DNA from: CAZDHT01 sp964505325
GTDB taxonomy: Bacteria > Planctomycetota > PUPC01
Direction of reading: 5' to 3'
NCBI GenBank assembly: GCA_964505325.1
Contig: CAZDHT010000264.1
Coordinates: forward strand, 1-7,211
Length of the DNA stretch: 7,211 nt
Positions 1 to 6,951 of this stretch are shown piece by piece. The position numbers and the translations under genes are program-made. Under the pieces are notes generated by a model. It saw nothing but the letters and a program-made list of their open reading frames with translations. It did no database searches and was not told where the DNA came from. Positions within the stretch are counted from its first letter, which is position 1; each line of letters opens with the position of its first letter.

Positions 1-132
1 CGCCTCGAACACCTTGGGCGACGGCGGATACGGACACTCATTCGTGTTCAACTTGACGTACTTCTTGTCCTGCGGCTGCTCGCCCGGCGTGTAGCCGCTC
101 ATCCGCAGCACGTTGTCGCGAAACCACTTCAT
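1..132 (-). CDS. hisC: Histidinol-phosphate aminotransferase, N-terminal fragment (truncated by window edge)
   Basis: Reading the minus strand from the ATG at 130-132 gives 44 codons that run off the left edge of the window. The peptide starts MKWFRDNVLRMSGYTPGEQP and contains KLNTNECPYPPSP at residues 27-39, the N-terminal signature of HisC (normally NTNENPYPPSP). HisC is a PLP-dependent aminotransferase that converts imidazole acetol-phosphate to histidinol-phosphate using glutamate. It lies 82 bp downstream of hisD on the same strand, the usual hisD-hisC order. The ATG is the first possible start after an in-frame TAA at 148-150. The only Shine-Dalgarno-like element is a GAG six bases upstream, which belongs to the hexamer repeat. 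One oddity is Cys33 where most relatives carry Asn. The PLP lysine and the rest of the enzyme are outside the window. Confidence 0.88.
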   Translation of the reverse strand, partial: MKWFRDNVLRMSGYTPGEQPQDKKYVKLNTNECPYPPSPKVFEA

Positions 133-214
133 GTCTTGCTCTTGCTCTTACTCGTGCTCTTGCTCGTACTCGTACTCTTGCTCGTACTCGTACTCTTACT
201 CGTACTCCTGCTCG
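133..214. repeat. Degenerate hexanucleotide tandem repeat filling the hisD-hisC gap
   Basis: On the plus strand, twelve consecutive hexamers of the form CTC[GTC]T[AG] occupy 139-210, mostly CTCGTA and CTCTTG. They are flanked by the decayed units GTCTTG (133-138) and CTCG (211-214). On the coding (minus) strand the units read YAMGAG. The array begins directly after the hisD TAG and ends directly at the hisC ATG, so it makes up the whole 82-bp spacer. Every unit preserves a GAG on the mRNA strand, with variation confined to the other positions. It could be a simple slippage repeat or a dispersed repeat family of this genome. Confidence 0.93.
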
Positions 215-1552
215 CTATTCCCGTATCTTCGCGCTCTTCGCATGTGCATCGTAGCCCTCCGCGTTTGCCAGCGCCTGGATCGCCGCCTGTGCCTTCGCCA
301 GCGCCCCCTTGCTGTACTGCACGAAGGAGGTGGCCCGCAGGAAGCTGTTGGCGGAGAGACCCGAAAAGAACCGGGCGGTTCCGCCGGTGGGGAGGATGTG
401 CGACGAGCCCGCGACGTAGTCGCCCACCGCCTCCGGCGTCCACGGGCCGATGAACACCGCCCCGGCCTGATCGATCTCCGCCGCCACCTCCTCGGCGTTC
501 TGGGTCATCACCTCGAGGTGTTCGGGCGCGATGTCGTTCGCCAGCGCGACCGCCGCGTGGATGCTCGACACCACGACGGCCAGGCCGAACCGGTCGATCG
601 ACGCCCGCGCCGTCGTCGCGCGGCTGAGCCGCGGGAGTTGCTTCTCGACCTGCGCCGAGACCTTCTCGGCCAGCTCGCGGGAGTCCGTCACCAGGATCGC
701 CGATGCCATCTCGTCGTGTTCCGCCTGCGAGAGCAGGTCCGCCGCCACGTAGGCGGGGTTTGCCGTGGCGTCCGCGATGACCAGGATTTCGCTCGGCCCG
801 GCGAACATGTCGATGTCCGCGTGGCCGTAGATCGCCTTCTTTGCCAGCATCACGAACAGGTTGCCGGGGCCGACAACCTTGTCGACCTTCGGGATGGTCT
901 GCGTGCCGAACGCCAGCGCGGCGATCGCCTGTGCGCCGCCGAGGCGGTAGACCTCCTGCACGCCCAGCAGGCTGCACGTCGCCAGCACCAGCGGATCGAT
1001 GTCCCCGCCCTTTCGCGGCGGCGACGCCACCGCCACCCGCGGCACCCCCGCCGTCTGCGCCGGCACCACCGACATGATCACCGTCGACGAATACGGCGCC
1101 AGCCCGCCCGGCACGTAACATGCCGCCGAACGAACGGGCGAGTACTTCCGCCACAATCTGCGCCCGAGCTTGCCGATCTTCTTCGGGTTGGAGATCAGCA
1201 GGCTCTCCTGGTATTCGCGCACGTTGGCCGCGGCGAACCGAACCGCGGCAAGGAACGGGGCGGCGGCGTGTTTCTCCGCCTTCAGGAGCAGCGCCGGCTC
1301 CACGCGAAACATATCCGGCGTGAGGATCGCGCCGTCGAGCCTGAGCGTATACTCCGCCACCGCGTCGTCGCCGCGCCGGCGCACGTCGTTCACGATGCGC
1401 TCGACCACCTGCGCGGGCGAGAGCGCCTGCCCGAACACCTTCCGGGTGAGCGTGGCAGACCGCGCCGACGACTCCTTCTCGAACACGTCCAGCCGCGCTC
1501 GCACGGCCGCGATGGCCGATCCAGCTTCCGCCAGCGGTAGAATCCTCAACAT
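215..1552 (-). CDS. hisD: Histidinol dehydrogenase
   Basis: This 445-residue protein has the normal HisD length (about 430-440). HisD carries out the last two steps of histidine biosynthesis, oxidising L-histidinol to L-histidine with two NAD+ in the cytoplasm, and is a zinc-dependent homodimer. Family landmarks are all present: CYVPGG (145-150), VGPGN (227-231), AGPSE (251-255), QAEHD (276-280) with the zinc ligands Gln276 and His279, APEHLE (342-347) with the catalytic Glu344-His345 pair, Asp378 in GDY, and the C-terminal EG...H with His437 as the last zinc ligand. The start is set by GGAGG at 1561-1565, eight bases before the ATG. It is the first gene of a minus-strand his operon with hisC downstream and is divergent from the tldD-type gene. 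The TAG stop abuts a hexamer repeat. No active-site residue appears lost, so the gene should be functional. Confidence 0.97.
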   Translation of the reverse strand: MLRILPLAEAGSAIAAVRARLDVFEKESSARSATLTRKVFGQALSPAQVVERIVNDVRRRGDDAVAEYTLRLDGAILTPDMFRVEPALLLKAEKHAAAPFLAAVRFAAANVREYQESLLISNPKKIGKLGRRLWRKYSPVRSAACYVPGGLAPYSSTVIMSVVPAQTAGVPRVAVASPPRKGGDIDPLVLATCSLLGVQEVYRLGGAQAIAALAFGTQTIPKVDKVVGPGNLFVMLAKKAIYGHADIDMFAGPSEILVIADATANPAYVAADLLSQAEHDEMASAILVTDSRELAEKVSAQVEKQLPRLSRATTARASIDRFGLAVVVSSIHAAVALANDIAPEHLEVMTQNAEEVAAEIDQAGAVFIGPWTPEAVGDYVAGSSHILPTGGTARFFSGLSANSFLRATSFVQYSKGALAKAQAAIQALANAEGYDAHAKSAKIRE

Positions 1553-1560
1553 CGTCCCCG

Positions 1561-1565
1561 CCTCC
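1561..1565 (-). promoter_or_regulatory. Ribosome binding site of hisD
   Basis: The minus strand reads GGAGG here, a strong Shine-Dalgarno core with an eight-base spacer to the ATG at 1550-1552. It fixes the hisD start. Confidence 0.8.
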
Positions 1566-1582
1566 GCTTCGGGTGAGCGGAT

Positions 1583-1611
1583 ATCTTACCGCAGCGCCAT
1601 GCTCCCGGCAA
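1583..1611 (-). promoter_or_regulatory. Candidate sigma70-type promoter of hisD-hisC
   Basis: On the minus strand TTGCCG (1606-1611) and TAAGAT (1583-1588) are separated by 17 bases, each matching the -35 and -10 consensus at four of six positions. Transcription would start near 1576, giving a leader of about 25 bases that contains the GGAGG. The leader is too short for a his-leader peptide attenuator or a T-box. This is inferred from consensus only. Confidence 0.45.
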
Positions 1612-1617
1612 GCGTTC

Positions 1618-1645
1618 TTGCACCGCCCGCGATTTGCGTTACAAT
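1618..1645 (+). promoter_or_regulatory. Candidate sigma70-type promoter of the tldD-pmbA operon
   Basis: TTGCAC (1618-1623) and TACAAT (1640-1645) are separated by 16 bases. The -10 matches five of six consensus positions and the -35 keeps the TTG. Transcription would begin near 1652, leaving a leader of about 20 bases before the ATG at 1673. It is back-to-back with the hisD promoter candidate, and the -35 elements lie only a few bases apart, so a single bound regulator could affect both operons. Confidence 0.5.
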
Positions 1646-1659
1646 CCCGCTGGCCGATG

Positions 1660-1665
1660 AAGGAG
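1660..1665 (+). promoter_or_regulatory. Ribosome binding site of the TldD-type gene
   Basis: AAGGAG ends seven bases before the ATG at 1673. A second ATG at 1669 is in another frame and too close to the site, which decides for 1673. Confidence 0.75.
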
Positions 1666-1672
1666 ACTATGG

Positions 1673-3115
1673 ATGGAAGAGTTGTTGCAGCGAGCAATTG
1701 ACGTGGCGCGGTCGGCGGGGGCGTCGCACGTCGAGGCACGCGTCGTTTCGCTGGCGAGGGAAAGCTACGAGGTCAAGAACGGCGCGCCGGTGGCCGCGCT
1801 GCACTCGACGACCGAAGGGCTGGGCGTCCGAACCATCGCGAACGGCGCGTGGGGGTTCGCCGCCCTGCAGGACCTGACTCCCGGCGGCGCCGAGCGCGCC
1901 GCACGACAGGCCGTGGACATCGCCAGGGCCAGCGCCACCGCGGCTAAGGAACCGGTCGAGCTGGCACCCGCACCCAGAGTGGACAGCACGTACGCGACAC
2001 CGCACGAAATCGATCCGCTCGCCGTGCCGGTCGAGGAGAAGATCGACCTGCTGATGCGCGCCGAACGCGCCATGCAGGGCCGGCCGAAGGTCAAGATCAC
2101 GCAGGCGTTCCTGACCGTGCTGCGCAAGCGGACGCTCTTCGCCAACTCCGAAGGCTCGCGGTACGACCAGACCATCTACGAGTGCGGCGGCGGCATCGCC
2201 GCAACCGCGGTGCAGGACGGCGAGAGCCAGGTGCGCAGCTATCCGAACTCGTTCCGCGGCAACTTCGCGACGGCCGGATTCGAATACTTCACGACGCTGG
2301 GCCTGGAGCGCGAGGCCCCACGCGTTGCGGAGGAAGCGGAAGCGCTGCTCTCGGCGCCGACGTGTCCCGCGGGCCGACGCGACATCATCATCGAGGGCGG
2401 TCAACTCGCGCTCCAGGTGCACGAGTCCATCGGCCATCCGATCGAGCTCGACCGCGTGTTCGGGACCGAGGCCGCCTACGCCGGGACGAGCTTCCTCACC
2501 ACGGAGAAGCTGGGCAAGTTCCGGTACGGCTCCGAGCACGTGAACGTCGTCGCCGACGCAACCGTGCCCGCCGGGCTGGGCACGTTCCAGTGGGACGACG
2601 AAGGCGTGGCGGCCCGGCGCGTGCCCATCATCGAGCACGGCATCTTCGTCGGGTACATCTCGGACCGCGAGAGCGCGGCCCGGCTGGGCGTGCCGTCCGC
2701 CGGCGCCGCCCGGGCCGACGGCTGGCACAACGTCCCGCTGGTCCGAATGACCAACATCAACCTGCTGCCCGGCCGGTGGGAGCTGGACGACCTGCTGGCC
2801 GATACGGACGACGGGCTGTACTTCGCCACCAACCGGTCGTGGTCCATCGATGACATGCGGGTGAACTTTCAGTTCGGCACGGAGGTGGCGTACGAGATCA
2901 AACGCGGCAGGCGGGGTCAGCTCTACAAGAACCCGAGCTACACGGGCATCACGCCCGAGTTTTGGGGCTCGTGCGACGCGGTCTGCAATGAGAAACACTG
3001 GAAGCTCTTCGGCACGCCAAACTGCGGGAAGGGCGAGCCGGGCCAGTCGGCGCACGTCGGGCACGGCGTCGCCCCGGCGCGGTTCCGCAACGTCCAGGTT
3101 GGAGTAGTCCGATGA
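1673..3115 (+). CDS. tldD: TldD-family metalloprotease, catalytic subunit
   Basis: This 480-residue protein belongs to the TldD/PmbA (peptidase U62) family. In E. coli, TldD and TldE (PmbA) form a heterodimeric protease that cleaves unfolded peptides such as the microcin B17 leader and CcdA. Visible landmarks are the zinc motif HESIGH at 250-255 (His250, Glu251, His255), a conserved region following it, the GLYF...W segment around 381-390, and a C-terminal NCGKGEPGQ at 450-458, where Cys451 corresponds to the cysteine zinc ligand of TldD. An intact motif predicts an active cytosolic enzyme; there is no signal peptide or membrane segment. It is the first gene of a two-gene operon and overlaps the next gene by ATGA. 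The HESIGHPIELD context differs from the E. coli form, so it may belong to a divergent TldD branch whose substrate is unknown. Confidence 0.93.
   Translation: MEELLQRAIDVARSAGASHVEARVVSLARESYEVKNGAPVAALHSTTEGLGVRTIANGAWGFAALQDLTPGGAERAARQAVDIARASATAAKEPVELAPAPRVDSTYATPHEIDPLAVPVEEKIDLLMRAERAMQGRPKVKITQAFLTVLRKRTLFANSEGSRYDQTIYECGGGIAATAVQDGESQVRSYPNSFRGNFATAGFEYFTTLGLEREAPRVAEEAEALLSAPTCPAGRRDIIIEGGQLALQVHESIGHPIELDRVFGTEAAYAGTSFLTTEKLGKFRYGSEHVNVVADATVPAGLGTFQWDDEGVAARRVPIIEHGIFVGYISDRESAARLGVPSAGAARADGWHNVPLVRMTNINLLPGRWELDDLLADTDDGLYFATNRSWSIDDMRVNFQFGTEVAYEIKRGRRGQLYKNPSYTGITPEFWGSCDAVCNEKHWKLFGTPNCGKGEPGQSAHVGHGVAPARFRNVQVGVVR
3101..3104 (+). promoter_or_regulatory. Ribosome binding site of pmbA inside the tldD 3' end
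   Basis: GGAG within the last codons of tldD lies seven bases before the overlapping ATGA start/stop. It supports coupled translation and equimolar synthesis of the two subunits. Confidence 0.7.
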
Positions 3116-4446
3116 AGAACCGGGAAGAGGCCCTGGACCTTCTCGAGAAGGCGCTCTCGGCGACGACAGCGGCAGGCTGCGATGCGGCGGATGCCGTGCT
3201 GTCCTCCGGTGCGAGCGCGCTCACGCGCTTCGCAAACAACATCATCCATCAGAACGTGGCTCGCGAGGGAGAGACGCTCTCGCTCCGCGCGGTGCGCGGC
3301 AAGCGGACGGGCGTGGTGCACACGGACGTGCTGACCGACGAGGGTATCGCGTCGGCGGCGAAGAGGGCCGCGGAGATGGCCGCGTCGGCCGCCGAGGACC
3401 CGGAGTTTCCCGGCATCATCGCGAGCCCGACGGCCGAGCCGTGCGGGATCTTTGACGAGGAGACGGCGGCCGCCTCGCCCGCGCACCGGGCCGATGCCGT
3501 CCGCCGGATCATCAACTGCCTCGAGAGGGGCGGCGCCGTCGCGTCCGGATCGCTGTCTACCGGCGCCCGCGGCATCGCGGTCGCCAACACGGCCGGGACG
3601 CGCCAGTTCGACCGCAAGACGAGCGTGGGTCTGAACATCGTGGCGATGGCAGACACCGCCGCCGGCTGCGCCAGGCTCTCCGCCGCGCGGCTGAGCGAAA
3701 TGGACGCCGTGGAACGGGCGGAGTTTGCGCTGAGGAAATGCCTCGATTCGCGCGACGCCGGCGAGATCGGGCCCGGCGAGTACACGGTCGTGCTGGAGCC
3801 GGCCGCGGTCGCGGCGATGATCCAGTTCCTCGCCCGGCTCGGCTTCGGCGCGCTGGCCATGCAGCAGGGCCAGAGCTGCCTTCAGGGCAAGATCGGACAG
3901 AAGGTCTTCGATGAGCGGATCACCATCGTCGACGATGCTCGCGATCCCGTCGGGTCGCCGTTCGCGTTCGACGGCGAGGGCGTGCCCACGCGGCGCGTCG
4001 AGCTGATCACCGAAGGCGTGATGAGCGGAGTCCTGTACGACACGAAGACGGCGGCAAAGGACGGCGTGGCGTCCACCGGCCACGGCGGCGTCCCGCCGAA
4101 TCCGTCCGGCCCGCACTCGTCATCGCTCCTGGTGTCACCGGGGAATGCGACGCTGGACGAGATGATCGGCTCGACCGGCCGCGGGCTGCTTGTCTCGAAT
4201 TTCCACTACACCAACGTGGCCGAGCGCTCCACGGCGACCATCACGGGGATGACGCGCTACGGCCTGTTCGAGATCGTGGGCGGGGAGGTCGCCCGACCGG
4301 TCAAGAACCTTCGCTTCACCCAGTCGATCCTGGCCGCGCTGGACGACGTCGAGGCCGTAGGCGCAACACGAGAGCGGTTCGGCTCGGTGGTCGTGCCGGC
4401 GCTCCAGATCGGGAGCTTCCGCTTCACCGGGAAGAGCGACCACTAA
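3112..4446 (+). CDS. pmbA: TldE/PmbA-family protein, non-catalytic partner of TldD
   Basis: This 444-residue protein is the second member of the TldD/PmbA family in the operon. It has no HExxxH zinc motif; the equivalent region reads EPAAVAAMIQFL (229-240), as expected for the TldE-type subunit. Family-like blocks include the N-terminal RFANNIIHQN (39-48), DDARDPVGSPFAFDGEGVPT (274-293), GVLYDTKTAAK (306-316) and VSNFHYTN (361-368). In known heterodimers TldE shapes the substrate channel while TldD supplies the zinc site. Translation is coupled to tldD: the start codon overlaps the upstream TGA as ATGA, and GGAG at 3101-3104 lies seven bases before the ATG. No signal peptide is seen. The stop at 4446 is nine bases from the stop of the convergent gene. 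Family assignment is firm; the cellular substrate is unknown. Confidence 0.92.
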   Translation: MKNREEALDLLEKALSATTAAGCDAADAVLSSGASALTRFANNIIHQNVAREGETLSLRAVRGKRTGVVHTDVLTDEGIASAAKRAAEMAASAAEDPEFPGIIASPTAEPCGIFDEETAAASPAHRADAVRRIINCLERGGAVASGSLSTGARGIAVANTAGTRQFDRKTSVGLNIVAMADTAAGCARLSAARLSEMDAVERAEFALRKCLDSRDAGEIGPGEYTVVLEPAAVAAMIQFLARLGFGALAMQQGQSCLQGKIGQKVFDERITIVDDARDPVGSPFAFDGEGVPTRRVELITEGVMSGVLYDTKTAAKDGVASTGHGGVPPNPSGPHSSSLLVSPGNATLDEMIGSTGRGLLVSNFHYTNVAERSTATITGMTRYGLFEIVGGEVARPVKNLRFTQSILAALDDVEAVGATRERFGSVVVPALQIGSFRFTGKSDH

Positions 4447-4455
4447 CGGGGCTTC

Positions 4456-6714
4456 TTACTGCGAGCGCACGATCTTCGGCTCGCGCCCGGCGAGGCGCAA
4501 GGGCTTGTTCATCTCGGCGCTGATCGCGGCCACTCGTCCCCCGGACACCGATCGCTCCCGGCCCGAGGCAAACGCGGTGGCGGGAGAAAACGCCACGCCC
4601 TCTTCGTCGAAGTTGCAGGCACACAGGAACCCGTCGAACTCGGCGGCGAACACGTCTCTCGGGGTGCGCCCCACGAAGAACTGCTGGCCGGCGGTCTGCT
4701 GGTGCAATTGCCCGGGGCACCATAGCGTCGCCAGCCCCGCGATCTGTTCGCCCGTGCGGAATTCCCGGGCGCTTTCCGTTCGGCTCAGCACCAGCTCGTC
4801 CTCGGTCGCGTGCCAGACCTCGAAGTAGTGGCGGTTTTCGTAGTGCGTACGTCCGGTGCCCCGGAACACAATGCCGCAGCGGTCGTCTATGTTGACCCAG
4901 GTCGTGCCGGTGAGGTCGACGGTCACGTCGTCCCGTTTCGACCTGAGCGGATAGCCGCTGAAGGCCCGGTCGCCGCCCTTCCAAAAGATGTGCCGTTGGC
5001 CGCGCCCGTCGTCGCGGTCGCCGAAATAAGCGTCGTTGATGATGCTCAGGACCCCTTGGTCGATCCGGATCACGGTGACCATTTTCAGGGCGATGAGCCG
5101 CTCGGCGATGAGGCACTTCCCGTTCGGCAGTGAGACCAGAAACACCTGGCGCCTCACGCTGCGCTCGGCCAGGTCCTGTATCAGCAGCACACACACGCGG
5201 TCCACTTCCTCGCGGATCTTGAGCGCCACCGGGCGGGTGTTCTCGGACCGGCCCCTGATCTCGAGCCTCCCCAGCATCGAGCCGGCCGCCGGCCCGATCA
5301 GCTTCATCCCTTCGCGGGTACACGGCAGCACCATGGTCCGGTTGCGCCAGGCCAGGCTGGTGGCGCCGAGCACGTGGCGATGGACAAGGGCGCCGCCGTG
5401 GGGATAGACGTACACGCCGCTGACGCGGTTCTCGAAGTCCGCGGCTTCCGGCGGGGTCTCACCGGCGCCCATCAGGCGATGTGCGAGGTAGGCGAGCGCT
5501 ATCGAGGCGATCATCCGCTCCCTCATCAGCGCGGGGTCCTGCTGGCCGTGGCAGAAGTTGGCCGTATCCGCCGGCACCATTCGGCCGCCGTGTGCGACGG
5601 CAGAGCGTTCCACCGTTTCCAGGGCGCGGCGTTCGAGGAGTGCGGCATCGGCGTCGTACAGGTACAGGTTGGCCGCCGCGTGCAGGAAGCAGTACGCCGG
5701 ATAGGAGAAGTAGGGCCAATCCATTCCCTGCACGCAATGCGGGGCGCCGGTGTTGTCGCACCAGGGTTTCATCACTTCATAGATGTGGCGCCGGTGCCAG
5801 AAGAGATGCGGCGGCAGGGACTGGCCGAAGAGTCTCAGCAGATTGGCCGTGTAGGCGGCCAGGGTGATGCCGCTCCCGATGTACGACGGATGGACGAACC
5901 CGTGGTTCTCGGCGGTCCCGTCCGGGAGCATCGTGTAGTGGCGCTGGCAGAGCTCGGCCACGGTCTTTCCGTCGGCGAACTTGGACTGATCCCAGGCGTC
6001 TCGGGGCATCGTTGCCGTGCGGAACATCCACAGCTTCGCCTGCTCCCAGAACTGTCGCAGCTTCGGATGTCTCGGGAGCAGGACCATCGACGCGACCAGC
6101 CCGAGCGCGGTCCATGCGTTTTCTTCCATCTGCGTGTCGAAATAAACGCCCGATCTTGGGTCCATCTCGCCGAACCGCTCCAGGTAATCGGCGGCGATGT
6201 TGGCGAGCATTTCGCGCTCCCGGTCGCCCAGCAGGTCGTGGATCAGCGAGGCGGTCACGGCCAGCGCGGCGACGGTCCGGCCGCATTGGCTCTCGCGGAA
6301 GAAGCCCGCGCCCCGCTCGCCCCATTTCGTTCCGGCTGGCTCGGGGCGGCCCCAGCTCTGCTTTGGCCGGACGCAGTTCGCGGGGCCGGTGTCGTGGGTG
6401 AAGCACAGGTACCGCAGCCCTTTCAGCGCGATCATCCGAAGCTCCGCCGCCGAGATGCCCGCTGCGTCTTCGTCGAACTCAGGCGAGATAGCCGTCAGCG
6501 CCAGGGTCATGATCGGCATGGCGGTTTCCTGGCCGTACCACAGCACGCCGCCGAAGAAGTGGCCGCAGTTCTTGCGGTCCGGCCACTCATTGAAATACTG
6601 CATGGCGACCGGCACCCAGCGCAGCATGACTTGCAGGTATGGCCGGCTCATGTGGTTCTCGCCGCCGAGCGAAGTCACCGTGCTGAAGTCCGTGAAGAAA
6701 TTGACCGGTTTCAC
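4456..6714 (-). CDS. Uncharacterised large protein, probable helical-toroid plus beta-sandwich (polysaccharide-lyase-like)
   Basis: I do not recognise this gene by name. From the GTG at 6712-6714 it encodes 752 residues (811 if the GTG at 6889-6891 is used). Residues about 20-420 are rich in amphipathic helices with aromatic and charged pairs, for example GGENHMSRPY (17-26), MEENAW (196-201), DGTAENHGFVHPSY (265-278) and QGMDWPYFSYP (329-339). The rest, from about 430, is beta-rich with many short strands. This layout, with conserved Asn, His and Tyr in the helical half, recalls (alpha/alpha) toroid lyases such as the heparinase II/III and PL8 groups, but the catalytic spacing does not clearly match either. 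No signal peptide or membrane segment is evident from the chosen start. The gene stands alone, facing pmbA with a nine-base gap. The GTG at 6712 is preferred because GGENHMSRPY follows closely, third-position GC drops upstream, and a TATACT lies at 6747-6752. CDS is firm; function is tentative. Confidence 0.85.
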   Translation of the reverse strand: MKPVNFFTDFSTVTSLGGENHMSRPYLQVMLRWVPVAMQYFNEWPDRKNCGHFFGGVLWYGQETAMPIMTLALTAISPEFDEDAAGISAAELRMIALKGLRYLCFTHDTGPANCVRPKQSWGRPEPAGTKWGERGAGFFRESQCGRTVAALAVTASLIHDLLGDREREMLANIAADYLERFGEMDPRSGVYFDTQMEENAWTALGLVASMVLLPRHPKLRQFWEQAKLWMFRTATMPRDAWDQSKFADGKTVAELCQRHYTMLPDGTAENHGFVHPSYIGSGITLAAYTANLLRLFGQSLPPHLFWHRRHIYEVMKPWCDNTGAPHCVQGMDWPYFSYPAYCFLHAAANLYLYDADAALLERRALETVERSAVAHGGRMVPADTANFCHGQQDPALMRERMIASIALAYLAHRLMGAGETPPEAADFENRVSGVYVYPHGGALVHRHVLGATSLAWRNRTMVLPCTREGMKLIGPAAGSMLGRLEIRGRSENTRPVALKIREEVDRVCVLLIQDLAERSVRRQVFLVSLPNGKCLIAERLIALKMVTVIRIDQGVLSIINDAYFGDRDDGRGQRHIFWKGGDRAFSGYPLRSKRDDVTVDLTGTTWVNIDDRCGIVFRGTGRTHYENRHYFEVWHATEDELVLSRTESAREFRTGEQIAGLATLWCPGQLHQQTAGQQFFVGRTPRDVFAAEFDGFLCACNFDEEGVAFSPATAFASGRERSVSGGRVAAISAEMNKPLRLAGREPKIVRSQ

Positions 6715-6746
6715 CGTTTCCCCGTGGTCAGGTTGGTCCCCGCCGA

Positions 6747-6752
6747 AGTATA
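6747..6752 (-). promoter_or_regulatory. Candidate -10 element upstream of the lyase-like gene
   Basis: The minus strand reads TATACT, five of six matches to the sigma70 -10 box, in a locally AT-richer stretch. Transcription from here would start near 6740, about 25 bases before the GTG at 6714, with GGGGA just upstream of that codon. No good -35 is seen, so this is weak. Confidence 0.3.
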
Positions 6753-6940
6753 TTGCAGCGTCCTTCGAGTTGCGAGAGATTTTTCGGCGCACGCGGGGCC
6801 CAGAACGGTCGGAGGCCCTCTCCGCAGCGCCCAGAGGAACCAGGGCACCGAGCGTCGAAGGCTGAGCACGCGCCGTTGGCCGCCAGCCCACGAACGAACA
6901 CCTCGTCGGCCCTCGAATTTGTTGGCTGCCGGCGCCCGAT

Positions 6941-6951
6941 ACGCAGGCAGG
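6941..6951 (+). repeat. Direct repeat copy 1 (ACGCAGGCAGG)
   Basis: Eleven identical bases recur at 7069-7079. This copy abuts the left arm of the 17-bp palindrome, sharing its first G. Confidence 0.7.

Noticed and set aside
136..453. Leu/Val-rich start that looks like a membrane segment on the plus strand
   Set aside because: The hydrophobic stretch is simply the CTC[GT]T[AG] hexamer repeat translated; the rest is hisD antisense.
113..1540. Long open frame on the plus strand (475 codons) opposite hisD
   Set aside because: It is antisense to a well-supported hisD, is dominated by Arg/His/Ala typical of GC-rich shadow frames, and begins in the hexamer repeat.
129..1739. Long minus-strand open frame (536 codons) overlapping hisD in another frame
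   Set aside because: Its composition is Gly/Arg/Ala-rich without domains, it conflicts with hisD, and its C-terminus is only translated repeat (Ser-Lys/Ser-Thr).
1667..3064. 465-codon minus-strand frame opposite tldD
   Set aside because: Antisense shadow of a gene with a clear HExxxH motif, promoter and ribosome binding site; no recognisable domain.
2938..4116. 392-codon minus-strand frame opposite pmbA
   Set aside because: Arg/His/Ala-rich shadow frame with no motif, conflicting with the ATGA-coupled pmbA.
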